A stretch of 64,000 nt of DNA from Cryptomeria japonica (lineage: Eukaryota; Streptophyta; Pinopsida; Cupressales; Cupressaceae): contig NC_081408.1 of the NCBI RefSeq assembly GCF_030272615.1, positions 770,379,336 to 770,443,335 on the forward strand. The letters are read 5' to 3'. Below are positions 32,754 to 44,500 of this stretch, piece after piece; the stretch's first letter is position 1, and each line of letters starts with the position of its first letter. The position numbers and the translations under genes are program-made. Below the pieces are notes generated by a model. The model made no database searches, was not told the DNA's origin, and was given only the letters and a program-made list of their open reading frames with translations.

Positions 32754-33586
32754 TGCAAAAACTTTTACAGATCATTACAACAGTTACAAAAAACTTAACA
32801 TAAATAACATTCATACCGCAATACAATGATTTTCGTGGGGAAAACCCTTTCAAGAGAAAAAACCCACATTCCAAAAGCAGCTCAATATATTATTCAGCAA
32901 TCAACAATAGATTACAATATACTTGCAAAGCAAGCTCTTCACGGGAGTACCACTAATCACAGATTCGGAGGTTAAATCAATAGCCATAAGACTCTTACAC
33001 ACAACCTCTATCTCACACACCTCGTATATAAAAGATACAATACAATAAACCGTCCAATGGTATTACAAAACAATGGGCTAAAACCACCCAATAAAGTAGA
33101 GTCGACTTTATCTCCATTCTAGATGCCCTATGATGTGTCAAAACATACATCAACACACGTCCCTCCCTTTTATAGCTTATTTATGTGTTCGATGCATTTT
33201 ATACTTCTTATTTAAGAAGTCCAAACTTTCAAAGGCCATAAATTGTGAACCAAGTGTTCAATTGACGAACCGTTTGAAGCATCAAAAAGCTCGTAAAATG
33301 CTCTATCAACTCGTAACCCGCTATGTCAGTTATGCCCACTTTTCAAGGTATTTTAGAGGGTCTAAAGTCCTCAAAATTAAACTTAAACTTTTCATTGCAC
33401 CCTCCAAAACCAAAACTTTAATATCTTCAAAACTAGCTGCAATCTTGCGATGAGAATTTATTGACATGCTTATCTAGCCAACCAGAAGCTTTAGGGAGAA
33501 TTTTTCACCATTTCATGATAAAACAAAAACTTATCATAAATAGTAACCTCATTTAAACGCAAGGTTGAGACAACATTTTCCCAACA
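32754..33586 (-). repeat. 3' LTR of copia element H1
   Basis: On the minus strand it starts TGTTGGGAAAATG at 33586, just after a purine-rich tract (CAACAAGTGGAAGAA), and ends in ...TTTTTGCA at 32754. A minus-strand TATA box, GCTATAAAAGGGAGGG, lies at about 33163-33178. The matching 5' LTR lies outside the window, so the target duplication (GGTAA at 32749-32753) cannot be checked. Confidence 0.75.
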
Positions 33587-33640
33587 TTCTTCCACTTGTT
33601 GAACACCTTGCAAGAGCAAAGAGAGTATCAACACAATAAA

Positions 33641-33891
33641 TTAATTACTAGGGGCCATAAGGCCCATAGACTTTGAACACCATCTAAACTTTTTTGTGCT
33701 CACAACCTTAGTTAAATAATCTGTAACATTCATCAAAGTTTCTACCTTAACCAACTTCACCCTGCCATCTTTAACCATATCTTTGACAAAATTATACTGA
33801 ATATCAATGTGTTTGGTCTGGGCATGAAATATCGGGTTTTTAGCTAGGCAGATTGCACTCTGACTATCACAATAAACTGTCAATGCACCTT
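33641..33891 (-). pseudogene. H1 copia RNase H, C-terminal piece
   Basis: The frame shows VYCDSQSAICLAKNP (catalytic Asp), FHAQTKHIDIQYNFV and VTDYLTKVV, the standard end of copia RNase H. It is cut at 33891 by element C. The upstream part resumes at 41139 in the correct frame. Confidence 0.88.
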
Positions 33892-33896
33892 ATTTT

Positions 33897-35278
33897 TGTT
33901 CAAGATTGATGATAGTATACTGGAAATATGTGCTTGGGATGTTTGAGAGATGTGTTGTCATTGATGTTAACATGTTTCTCTGTTTGTGATAATGTTGCAG
34001 TGAAATTGAAAGAGTTGGTTTGTTCTTCATGATGATGATCAGAGTTTGCGGATTAAAGGGTTTGTAGAGGATTGTGTATAGATGATTCAGTATAATTTTC
34101 AGAGGTCTGCATGAAGATTTGAGTGATTTATGGATATTCTTTTTGTGGCTATTTTTTTGTTGTTTGAAGTGTTGCCAGAGTGTTCAGTATTTTGATATGC
34201 ATTGCTCCGCATTGTAATATCTTGATCTGCAGATCTGGAGGAATTTTTGGGACATTGATGTGTATCTTGAATTCATTTGGTTCCTGGTTTGGAGCTTCGC
34301 AAGTTATTTTTCTAGGTTGACAGTCATTCCAGTTAGTGTTCTTGAAGTTCGGTATAATGTTGATGTGGTTCTAGTAATTTGAGTTGTTACAAATGTTGCA
34401 GTGGTGATTCATGATTCTTGTGGATGTTTTTGGATCATGTTCCTTTTGTGTTGGTGGTCTGCAATGATCATTGTGCGCGTGATTTATGATTTTCTTCCAA
34501 TGCGTTGGTGTTCTTCATTGTTTTGGCCGACCAAATGCTTGTAGCATGTTGTTGATGTTCGATGCATAATTCTTTGAGGTGTTTCATATTCGAGGCATGT
34601 GATATGGGTTTGTGCTATGTCTTGACCGACATTGCTTGGTCCGTATTTGATTTTATAGCGTGTATGATTATATTTTTGTAATTAGGTGAAGTGTGTTGAG
34701 TCGACCTTGTTGATCTTGCCAAGTTTGATGTCATATATAAATAAATGTAATATCTTTGTAATGATGTATGCAGTGGATGAATATATGTGTCCTGAATGAA
34801 TACATCTTTTGGAGGCAAAGAAGAAGTGTAAGAAGGAAGAAGTTGTTATATGCTTAACTAGAACTATAACCAAGAATTAGGAGATGTTATTCTTCAGTTC
34901 ATGATCTTCCAAATGTAATCTGAATCTGTTTGAAAGAAAGTGAGTCTTCCGTAGGTTTGTAGCCCTTGTTGTTTTTGAGCAGTGAGCTCTAGGCAATGTG
35001 TTTGAATGCAAGTGCATTCGCCATTATAATATTTTATATACTTCTAGCAGAGTATCATCATATTGTGGGTAGGTTCCCATCATGGTTTTTCCCTTGACCG
35101 AGTTTTCCACATCAAAATCTTGGTGTTATATGTGTTCATGATGTGTTGTTGATTCATGCTTTCATGCTTAATAATCAGATCAGATATTAAGTTTAATTTG
35201 TGTATTTTGAGACAACTAATTTACCCCCCCCCCCCCTCCCCTCTCAGTTGTTTGTCAATTATCAAAGCTATTTCATCA
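33897..35278 (+). repeat. 5' LTR of element C
   Basis: Starts TGTTCAAGATTG and ends TTTCATCA. It contains a C-run of thirteen at about 35224-35236 that is absent from the 3' LTR. Confidence 0.85.
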
Positions 35279-35280
35279 AT

Positions 35281-35292
35281 TGGTGTCAGAGC
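35281..35292 (+). other. Primer binding site of element C
   Basis: TGGTGTCAGAGC, the iMet site with one change from TGGTATCAGAGC, placed two bases after the LTR. Confidence 0.85.
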
Positions 35293-35331
35293 GGATTCCT
35301 CCGAATAAGCTTAACTGCTTGAGGTGATCCA

Positions 35332-36240
35332 AGATGGTGACTTACAAGGACAGTTTGAGATTTGATGGAACTAACAACTCTCTTTGGAAGATCCACATGG
35401 AATGCCATCTGAGATGCATTGGCGAATCTTATTGTACTATTACTTAGAACAAGTATATTATTCATGCTAATGGACCTACAACTCCAGATGAGATAAAGGA
35501 AGTTGAATGTAATATTAGAGCTAAGGAAACATTATTGAGTGCCTTGACTGATTCTAAGATAACAAATGTTATGGAATTGTAGACTGCTCATGAGATCTAG
35601 AAGAAGTTGGAAACCCCATATGAAGGAGACAACTATGTGAATATTGTTAAGTTGTAGAGCCTGAAAGGAAAGTATGAGATTTTGAGGATGGGCGAAGATG
35701 AGAACATTACTTCTTTTATGTAGAAGGTGAATGCATTGGTATGCAATATCAGATGTGTTAGTGGAAAGTTGGAAGAATTAGATATCGTTGCTAAAGTGCT
35801 CAGGTCTTTTCCTGCATCCTACAAACATAAATTTGTTGTTATTGAGGAGATTTGAACCATGATTGATATGACTAGAGACATGTTGATTGCTAAGATATCA
35901 ACATTTGAATCAAGTGAGTTTGGTGTCTCCCTTCCTAAGGCAGAATCTCCATTGAAAGTCACTGTTTCTAGAAAGGATAAGCATAGATATGATCTAAGAG
36001 AAAGTTATTCAAGGAGGATATCAAGATATGAGAAAGAGATGAAGGAAATGGGAGAAGAAAAGGAAGAGCTTGGGGAGCTTGAAGCATTGATTTCTAGAAT
36101 ATTACCTAAAGGAGCTGCTAAAGTATGAAGGAAAGTTGCCTCTTAAATGTTTTTCATGCAATAAGATAGGACATTTTACCTCTAGGTGTCCTGAAAGAGT
36201 TCCTAGAAAGACTTAACAGCCTAAATTATAGAAGAGATGT
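35332..36240 (+). pseudogene. Element C gag, many stops
   Basis: From ATG at 35332 (VTYKDSLRFDGTNNSLWK) the gag region runs through a LTDSKITNVMEL block to a CCHC knuckle, CFSCNKIGHFTSRC, near 36155-36195. At least seven in-frame stops and one frameshift (near 36125) interrupt it. Most stops are TAG where Gln CAG or Trp TGG is expected. The longest open part, 35859-36128, is the coiled, charged gag C-terminus (EKEMKEMGEEKEELGELEAL). Confidence 0.82.
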
Positions 36241-36399
36241 TATTATGCTACTAATGAAGGTGTTTCATATGATGAATCAGATAAAGGAAATACAAGTGAT
36301 AATGAATGGGTGTTTATTGCTATCAAGGAAGATGATCCAATACCTATTGATTCTGCTAGTTGCATGAATATGGAAAGAGCTTTAGTTGCACAAGTTGAA

Positions 36400-36695
36400 T
36401 AGAAAGATGAATGGGTGATTGACAATAGATGCTCTCATCATATGATAGGTGATAAGATTAAGTTTGTGAGCTTGGAAAAGTATGAAGGTGGATTGGTGAA
36501 GTTTGGAGATGATAAAGTTGGTATAATCTGTGGGAGAGGTTCTATTTCTCTTTATGGTAAGCACAATACTGATGATGTCTTGTATGTGGAAGGCCTAAAG
36601 CATAATATTTTGAGTGATGTACAGATGGTTGACGAGGGATGTGATCTTCAATTCAAAATAGAAAGTGTGGAATATTGGGTAGCTTCGGAATAGAG
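36400..36695 (+). pseudogene. Element C protease
   Basis: An aspartic protease domain around EWVIDNRCSHHMIGDK. The catalytic Asp remains, but the usual DSG triad reads DNR, two G-to-A type changes, so it should be inactive. A stop follows at 36693. Confidence 0.82.
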
Positions 36696-36789
36696 ATTGC
36701 ATTAGATACAAAGACTAAAGGTAATATCTTTCACTTGAATAACTCTGGTAAAACAATTTTGATTGATCAAGTTGATGAAAATTGGTTGT

Positions 36790-37500
36790 GAAATAGAAGG
36801 ATGTGTCATGTGAATTTTGATAACATTATTAAAATAAGTTGTACTCGGGCAGTAATAGATCTCTTCCTAAGTTGATGAAACCTACTAACTCTATGTGCAA
36901 GGAATGGCAGTTAGGGAAACAAACCAAGATATCTTTCAAGAGTAAGAAACATTTTTTCAAATGGATTATTAGATCTTGTGCATATTGATTTGTGTGGACC
37001 TTCTAGAGTTAGAAGCTTGCAAGGAGATAGATATTTCATGTTGTTGATTGATGACTATTCAAGGAGAAGTTTGAAGATTTAGAGAAGTTCAAGATCTTCA
37101 AAGCTATGGTTGAAATCGAGACAGGTTTGAAGTTGAAGTGTCTGAGATTTGACAGAGGTGGAGAATTCTTTTTTGGTGAGTTTAATGCATTTTGTGAAGA
37201 TCATGGGATAAGAAGACAGTTGTCTACTCCAAGAACCCCTCAGTAAAATGGAGTTATGGAAAGGAAGAACATAACCATTTAGGAAGTTGCTAGGACAATG
37301 ATGATTCAAGGAAATGTTCGACATGTTTATTGGAGAGAAGCTATGAGTATTGTTGTTTATAGTCTTAACCAAGTGCATATCAAAGGTGATACCGCAAGAC
37401 CCCTTATGAATTATGGTTTGATCATGCTCCTACTATTAAATATTTTAGAATTTTTGGAAGTAAATGTTATATCAGAAGAGATGAAGATTTAGGAAAGTTT
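36790..37500 (+). pseudogene. Element C integrase
   Basis: Blocks HIDLCGPSR (first Asp), LLIDDYSR, LRFDRGGEFFFGEF (second Asp) and NGVMERKN (Glu) identify the DDE integrase. Frameshifts near 37065 and stops at about 37240 and 37280 inactivate it. The C-terminal part at 37298-37492 shows WREAMSIVVYSLNQV. Confidence 0.82.
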
Positions 37501-37575
37501 GATACTAGATGTGATGAAGGAATCTTTCTTGGTTACTCTAATAAAAGCAAGGTCTACAGGTGTTATAACAAGAGA

Positions 37576-38680
37576 TTGAAAAAGATAGTTGAGAGCGCTA
37601 ATGTTAGGATTGGCGAAAGCAATAAGAGTCAGTACAGATCTTGCATATATGATTCAGATGATCAGAGTGACAGTGCAAATAAAGGAAATCAATCGCAAAC
37701 CCAGAGTCAAGCTCAGATTGTTCTAGTGAATCCAGTGAACCAAGAAGAAGGAACTAGTGCAAGTGCAGAAGAAAGAAATCAAGAGCCTGAAAATCAAGAA
37801 AATCCTAAGACTCCCAGGTATGTAAGATTGAATCATTTTAAAAATCAGATCATGGGAGATAGAAATAAAGGTGTTTAGACTAAGAGAAGAATTGCAAAAG
37901 ATTAGGTTGAGTATTGTTTGATTTCCAATCTATTAAACCTAAGGATGTGAGTGAAGCATGTAAAGATGAGCATCGGGTAAAAGCAATGGAAGAAGAATTG
38001 AATCATATTGAAAAGAACAATACATGGATCCTTGTTCCCAGACCTAAGGATAAAAATGTCATAGGAACCAAATGGGTCTTCCGGAACAAATTGAATTAGC
38101 CAAGTGAAGTTGTTAGAAACAAAGCAAGACTTGTTTGTAAAGGATATTCTCAAATGGAAGGAATTGATTTTGAGGATACTTTTTCTTTCGTGGCAAGAAT
38201 TGAGGTTGTTAGACCATTTCTTGCTTATGTTGCTTACAAAGATTTCAAAGTTTATCATATGGATGTCAAGTCAACATTCCTAAATGGTGAATTGGAAGAA
38301 TAGGTATATATAGAGAAATCAAATGGATTCTAGTTAAGTGATCAGAGTGATATGGTGTGTCGGTTGAAGAAAGCATTGTATGGATTGAAGCAAGCTCCAA
38401 GAGCATGGTATGCCAAATTGGATAAGTATTTGTTGAAGCTAGGATTCAATAAAGGTACTATTGATAGTAATTTGTATTTAAAGATTGATCATGATAACAT
38501 TTTGATTGTTGAAGTTTTTGTTGATGATATCATTTTTGGAGGGAATGATGGTTTGTGCAAAGAGTTTGCTAATGAAATGCAGAATGAATTTGAGATTCCT
38601 ATGATTGGGGAGATGGAATTTTTTTGGGGATTGCAAATTACTCAGTTAGAAAAAGGAATTTTTATATCATAGTCCGAGTA
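37576..38680 (+). pseudogene. Element C reverse transcriptase
   Basis: After a Gln/Ser-rich linker (37576-37878) come [57 protein letters not shown] (catalytic Asp), VCRLKKALYGLKQAPRAWY and FVDDIIFGGN, the variant of the YVDD active site. Stops occur near 38098, 38304 and 38334. All key residues survive although the frame is broken. Confidence 0.87.
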
Positions 38681-38689
38681 AGTGAAAAA

Positions 38690-39440
38690 GTTGTTGAAGA
38701 AGTTTGGTTTGGATGATACAAAGCTAGTTGGAACCCCTATGGTGACTAGATGTAAATTGAATAAGTATGATGATTCCCCTAAAGAAAATTAGAGAAGATA
38801 TAAATCTATGATTGGTGGATTGCTATATTTAACTTAGACTAAACCAGATATCATGAATGGTGTTTGTCTTGTTGTTAGATTTCAAGATGATCCTAAGGAA
38901 TCTCATGTTGTGGTTGTTAAAAGAATTTTTAGATATTTGAAAGGAACTGTTTATTTTGGTTTATGGTACCTTAAAGATGATGATTTTACGTTGAGTGATT
39001 TTACTGATGTTGATTGGGTGGGTGATGTGGATGACAGAAAGTGTACCAGTGGTGGTGCATTTTTTTATAGAAAAAGGTTGGTTTCTTGGTTGAGTAAAAA
39101 GTAAAATTCTATTTCTTTATCTACAACTGAGGCAGGGTATATTTTTGTTGCTAACAATTGTACTCAGGTAGTATGGATGAAGCAAATGTGGAAAGATATA
39201 AGAGTTGTGTATGATGAGCCTATTGCTATCTATTGTGACAATTCAAGTGCAATCAATCTCTCTAATAATTTGGTGTTGCATTCAAAGACTAAGCATTTAT
39301 CAATCAAGTTTCACTTTTTGAGAGATAAGGTAAATGAGAAGGAATCTAGATTGGAGTATGTACCTACAAAGGAACAAATTACCGATATTTTCACAAAGCC
39401 TTTGTCTAAAATACCTTTGAGTATCTTAGAGAGAATCTAG
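38690..39440 (+). pseudogene. Element C RNase H
   Basis: YKSMIGGLLYLT, then RIFRYLKGTVYF, FTDVDWVGD (Asp), LSTTEAGY (Glu) and YCDNSSAINLSNN (Asp), ending TDIFTKPLSKIPL. Stops at about 38791, 38838 and 39104 break it. Confidence 0.87.
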
Positions 39441-39761
39441 GGGTGATTTCCCCCCCTGATCAGAACTAAGGTACATTGGTATGCATCAGTCTCGTGCATT
39501 TCACAGTCATATCTTGTGATCTGGATTGATGAGTGGAGGTTGCTACCCAAGGGGAGTAGTCAGTGAGTCAATTTTGTGTTGTATTTTGTGGTGCAAATAT
39601 GTGATTTTTCCATTGATGTTAAAAGGAGAGAGAATCATGTGAAAAACTGTGTTGGGAGTGAGTCATGTAAGGGGGAGAAAATAATATGAGAGAGTTGTTG
39701 ATTTATTTGACATGGATTGTTTTTCACATCATATGTTGCAATCAATGCCAAAGTGGGGGAT
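39441..39761 (+). other. Element C 3' leader with several purine tracts
   Basis: Between pol and the 3' LTR are several G-rich purine tracts (AAGGGGAGTAG near 39549, AAGGGGGAGAAAA near 39669, AAGTGGGGGA at 39751-39760). The last is the polypurine tract next to the LTR. Multiple tracts recall the Sirevirus branch of copia (family knowledge). Confidence 0.6.
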
Positions 39762-41133
39762 TGTTGGAGATTGTTGATAGTATGCTACAAATATGTGCTT
39801 AGGATGTTTGAAAGATGTGTTGTCATTGATGTCAACATATTTCTCTGTCTGTAACAATGTTGCAGTGAATTTCAGAGAGTTGGTTTGTTCTACATAATGA
39901 TGATTAGAGTTTGAGGATTAAAGGGTTTGTAGAGGATTGTGTATAGATGATTCAGTATAACTTTTAGAGCTCCACATGAATATTTGAGTGAGTTAAGGAT
40001 ATTTTTGTTGTGGCTGGTTTTTCTATTGTTTAGTGTTGCTAGAGTGTTTAGTATTTTGATTTGCATTGCTCTACATTGTAATATCTTAATCGGTGGATCT
40101 GGAGGAATGTTTAAGACATTAATGTGTATCTTCAACTCAATTGGTTCATGGTTTGGAGCTCTGCAAGTTATTTTTCTAGGTTGACAGTCATTCCAGTTAG
40201 TGTTATTGAAGTCAAATGGTATAATAGTGATGTGATTCTAGTAATTTGAGTTGCTATGGATGTTGTGGTGGTGATTCATGATGCTTATTGATGTTTTTGG
40301 ATAGTGTGCCTTTTGTGTTAGTGGTATGTATTGATTGGTGTATGTGTGATTGATGATTTTATCTAATGCATTGGTGTTCTTCATTGTTTTGGCCGACCAG
40401 ATGCTTGTAGCGTGTTGAGGATGCTCGATGCATAATTCTTGGAGGTGTTTCATATTCGAGGTGTATGATATGGGTTCGTGCTATGTCTTGGCCAACATTG
40501 TTTGGTTTGCATTTTATTTTGTAGTGTGTACGGTTATTTTTTTGTAATTAGGCGAAGCATGTTGATTCGACCTTATTGATCTTACCAAGGTTGATGTCAA
40601 GTATAAATAAAAGTAATGTCTTTGTAATGATGTATGTGGTGGATGAATATATGTGTGTTGAATGAATACATTTTTCAAAGGTAGAGAAGAAGTGTGAGAA
40701 GGAAGAAGTTGTCATGTGCTTAACTGAAACTATAACCAGGTATTAGGAGATGATATTTCTTCAGTTCATGATCTTCCGGATGTAATCCGAATTTGTTTGT
40801 AAGATAGTGAGTCTTCCCTAGGGTTGTAGCCCTTGTTGTTTTTTAGAAGTGGGCTCTAGGTAGTGTGCTCGAATGTATGTGCATTCCCCATTGTAATATT
40901 TCATATACTTATAATAGAGTATCATCATATTATGGGTAGGTTCCCACTATGATTTTTCCCTTGACCAAGTTTTCCACGTCAAAATCTTGGTGTTGTGTGT
41001 TCATGATGTGTTGGTGATTCGTGTTTTCATGGTTAATAATCAGATCAAATATTAAGTTGAATTTGTGTAATTTTTGAGACAACTGATTCAACCTCCCTCT
41101 CAGTTGTTTGTCGGTTATCAAGCTATTTCATCG
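39762..41133 (+). repeat. 3' LTR of element C
   Basis: Starts TGTTGGAGATTG and ends TTTCATCG (final CA changed to CG). It is nearly collinear with the 5' copy. Confidence 0.85.
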
Positions 41134-41138
41134 GTTTT

Positions 41139-41990
41139 ATTATGATATCTAAACATAATCTCTTAAGCCAAATGGCTTCCTTACAAGCATGAGTAGCTAC
41201 CATATACTCTGCTTTTGTAGTGTACAAAGAAACCATAGCCTATCACTTACTCATTCAACTAATTGCACCACCAAATAAAGTAAATGCATAAGCACTGGTA
41301 GATCTTCTGCTATCAATATCACCTACCCATTTTGAATCCACATAACCATGAATATCAAGGGAAATCACATCTCCAACCAAATTAACATGATAACACAAAT
41401 AATACTCTAAGGTACCCTTTAAATATCTGAAGATCCTTTTGACTGCATCCCAATGAACTCTACCAAGGTTAGACATATATATAGAAAGAACTCTCATTGT
41501 TCGGGAAATGTCTAGTCTAGTACAAACCATAACATACATCAAACTTCCAGCTGCACTCTAGTAAGGCATTCTGCTCATTTCTTCCATCTCTAATGGAGAT
41601 GTAGGATAATCTAAAATAGATAATTTCATTCCGACTGTAAAAGGAACACAAGATGGTCTACAATCATACATGTTGAACCTCCATAGAATTGAATTCACAT
41701 ACTTACTCGGGCCTAGCCATAGATTTTTGTTCACCCTATCTCTTCTAATTTTCATCCCAAGAATGTGTTTCGTTGCACCAATATCTTTCATTTCAAATTT
41801 AGCAGCAAGATGAGACTTTAGTTTTGAAATCATACATTTCCCTTTACCAATGAATATCATATCATCAACATATAATGCAATGTACAGGAAATGATCGCCA
41901 TCAGATTTATAATAAATGTTGTCACAAAAGTTTGCACCCTGTGATGATAAAGCTTGTGAAACATGGAAATAACCTCTCAAGTGTGGGACT
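41139..41990 (-). pseudogene. H1 copia reverse transcriptase/RNase H piece
   Basis: From about 41975 down, the frame gives LSSQGANFCDNIYYKSDGDH, then LYIALYVDDMIFIGKGK (YVDD active site) and FEMKDIGATKHILGMKIRRD. After a break at 41545-41555 it continues with VKRIFRYLKGTLEYYLCYH, HGYVDSKWVGD (Asp) and a decayed KAEYMVAT block up to 41139, where element C interrupts. Several stops show decay. Confidence 0.87.
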
Positions 41991-43055
41991 TGTGAAAGTG
42001 AGGCTGAGTCTCTAGAGAAGTTCAGATTCCTTTCAATCCAAATGTAGAGTATTAGACCAACCCAACAGTAGAAAATCCTAATCTATTGATTCTGACATGG
42101 AAAAGGGAGAAGGAGAAGGGTTTCTTAAAGAGGGGAAAAGGTATTTGCACCCAAATTGAAATATGATCTTCCTGCCTATGACTGCACAAAACATTAATAG
42201 AAACTACCCAAAACATGCACACATCTCTATCCTAGTTAGCTTCCACAAGCATAAGTGAAGGTTGGGATTCTTATGAAAATAAAAAAGAGCTACACTTAGC
42301 TCACATATGAAGCTCTAAGAAGAGTTAGCACAACCACACATACTCACAAAACATACAAGAATGCATTCAAATAATAAGGTAAAAGCATTACATAAATTAT
42401 GAGAACTAAAAGGAGGCAAAACAAGCTAGTTATATTAATATAGAGGCAAGGCAAAATTTGCAGTCATAGAGAAACACAATTTTCTGCCAAACAAAAGAGA
42501 GAAGATCCCTGAAACATGGTACAAAATTGCCTTTATAGTTCAGGTATAACTCAGATCAAGATGGAATTAAAAACCCTAACCCTAGCTAGAGTTAGGTTAC
42601 AAAATATCCGAGAGGACGAGAATATCAGATTGACTGATCTAATAATGTGTTGAAACAACCTCTGGAACCGTCCTCTTCCTCTGAAGAAACAAAATCCCTA
42701 CACGGAAGGGGGGGAAATCTCTGCGCAGATGCACTGGATGGTGTCTGCAGGCATAAAAGTCTTCAATCTGCATTGAAGAGGAATGGGTGGCATTTGAAAT
42801 CTACCTGCAGAGTCATGTCTAGAGTTATGGTGAAATAATCTAGTAGCTGAGTGAGATCAGATTGGATTCAGAGTGACGATCAGGCAAGAAAAGAGGTCTT
42901 GACAACCGGGTCGACAACTACCACGTGCAGAGAGATTTGAATGCTAACATTTACTGCAAGTCTACAAAATGACCATCAATCTGAGAGCTTCATGCAAAGA
43001 TGGACACCCAAGATCTCTCCACATAACCATCCAAAGGGCTCAAAAGAACTTTAAA
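41991..43055. other. Noncoding block inside or beside H1
   Basis: No domain or paired LTR was found. The stretch lies between an H1 piece and element F. It is probably part of another insertion. Confidence 0.4.
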
Positions 43056-43060
43056 ACATG

Positions 43061-43467
43061 TGAAAGGAAATACAAGAGCAAGGAAAGAAAAACAAAATCC
43101 AAGTAAGTTTATTGATGAAGTAAATGTTACCAAGAGAAATGCAGAAACCTTGGAGCAATCACCCAAATGTGAAGGAAGAGGCACAAAACCTGTTGAAAGG
43201 GGAAAAGCAAAGAAAAACCCCTTGTGTTATTATGAATGAGGCAATGCCTAAAATGAGAGAGAGAAAGAGAGAGAGCAAGAAGGTCTTTACAATAACATCA
43301 TTAAGAAGAAATGAGAGAGGAGACATCTCTTAAATAGAGATGAGGAGAGGAGTTACAAAGTAACTCCCAAATCTATGAATGCTACTATTCATAAAATGTG
43401 TGTGCCATATGTCCACATCCTCTTATGGAGGAAATCGAAAATTCCTTAATAAAGGAAAATAAATGAA
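43061..43467 (-). repeat. F 3' LTR, partial
   Basis: Matches 46822-47230 of the right LTR closely, then stops near 43467 at the inversion junction. It includes a GA-rich microsatellite at 43255-43280. Confidence 0.85.
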
Positions 43468-43545
43468 TGCCTTGGTATGCAAACTCCACTTGTTGAATAC
43501 CTTGGTATGCAAACCTCATTATGCAAACTCCACTTGTTGAACCTA
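43467..43545. repeat. Inversion junction with filler duplication
   Basis: CCTTGGTATGCAAAC and ATGCAAACTCCACTTGTTGA each occur twice within about 70 bases. This is templated-insertion-like filler at the breakpoint. Confidence 0.75.
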
Positions 43546-44243
43546 CTTTGTATACACAATTAGTTGGAAGTTTGAATTATTTAACTCTTACTAGGCCAGA
43601 TATTGCTTATAGTGTTGGTTTGGTTTCAAGATTCATGTCTAAACCTCAACAAACACACTTTAAAGTTGCTAAGAGAAATTTAAGATATATTAAAGGAACT
43701 ATTAATGTAGGTTTGTTTTATGATGCAAATTCTGATTTTACTTTAAAAGGTTTTACCAAATCCGATCTAGGTGGAGATCCCAATGATGGGAAATCTACTT
43801 GTGGTTACTGTTTTTTTGTTGGTTTAGGAGCAATTTCTTGGAATAGTAAAAAGCAACAATCTACCTCTCTTGGATCCACTGAAGCTAAGTACAAAGGATG
43901 CACTAATGCTTCCAAAGAAGCCTTGTGGCTTAGAAGACTACTTGAAGATTTGGATCTACCTCAATAGGAATCAACTCCATTGTATTGTGACAACCACAGT
44001 GCCATTGCCTTGGCTAAAAATCCAGTTTTCCATGTAAGGACAAAACACATTGCTCTCCAACACCACTTTATTAGAGAACAAATTGAAGACAAGCAAGTTT
44101 CACTCCTCTATTGCAAGGGGGAAGACCAAGTTGTAGATATTTTGACCAAGCCACTTTGTAAAGAGAAGTTCCAATTTCATTGTAAAAATCTTGGTTTGCA
44201 ACCCATTGAAGGGTTTGATGTAAACTCCCCAAGTAAAGCTTAA
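43521..44243 (+). pseudogene. F copia RNase H, inverted
   Basis: A single frame with one TAG (43965-43967) encodes YTQLVGSLNYLTLTRPDIAY, then FTKSDLGGDPNDGKSTCGY (Asp kept, usual Trp changed to Leu), SLGSTEAKY (Glu), YCDNHSAIALAKNP (Asp) and VDILTKPLCKEKF. It is in the orientation opposite to the same element's gag. It ends with a stop just before the purine tract. Confidence 0.88.
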
Positions 44244-44250
44244 AGGGGGG
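44244..44250 (+). other. Polypurine tract of F
   Basis: AAAGGGGGG immediately precedes TGTTAGAATATTT at 44251, the LTR start. Confidence 0.8.
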
Positions 44251-44500
44251 TGTTAGAATATTTAATCTTTACTTGGCTTAGGTTTATTTGTCTTTAGTTT
44301 AGGATATTCCTTTGGAATCCCTACATGTAATTTGTCCTCTAGTACATGTGTGAGGACAAGTCATTTCTTTTATTTTCCTTTATTAAGGAATTTTAGATTT
44401 CCTCTATAAGAGGATGTGGACACATGGCACACATTTTATGAATGGTGGCATTCATAGAAAAAGGCACCATTCATAAGAGATGTTTGTATTGTAGAAAAAG
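44251..44500 (+). repeat. F inverted partial LTR
   Basis: About 210-250 bases of the LTR start in plus orientation. They overlap and complement the end of the left LTR copy, so LTR sequence is partly duplicated as an inverted repeat. The edge with gag near 44454-44512 carries a short repeat, TAGAAAAAGGCA. Confidence 0.75.

Larger units (their letters stand above)
33897..41133 (+). mobile_element. Copia element C, nearly complete, in H1
   Basis: A 7237-bp element with LTRs of about 1.38 kb (33897-35278 and 39762-41133), an iMet-type primer site and polypurine tract, and gag-pol in the usual copia order. Flanks ATTTT (33892-33896) and GTTTT (41134-41138) form a target duplication with one change. 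Removing the element restores the H1 RNase H reading frame, with GTTTT as the original. The LTRs differ by roughly a tenth (by eye), so the insertion is old. It carries about twenty in-frame stops. Confidence 0.88.

Noticed and set aside
33130-33453. 107-codon plus-strand frame
   Set aside because: Lies inside the H1 LTR on the opposite strand; chance.
43255-43280. GA microsatellite as a regulatory GAGA element
   Set aside because: Short, impure and within a transposon LTR; present in shorter form in the other LTR.
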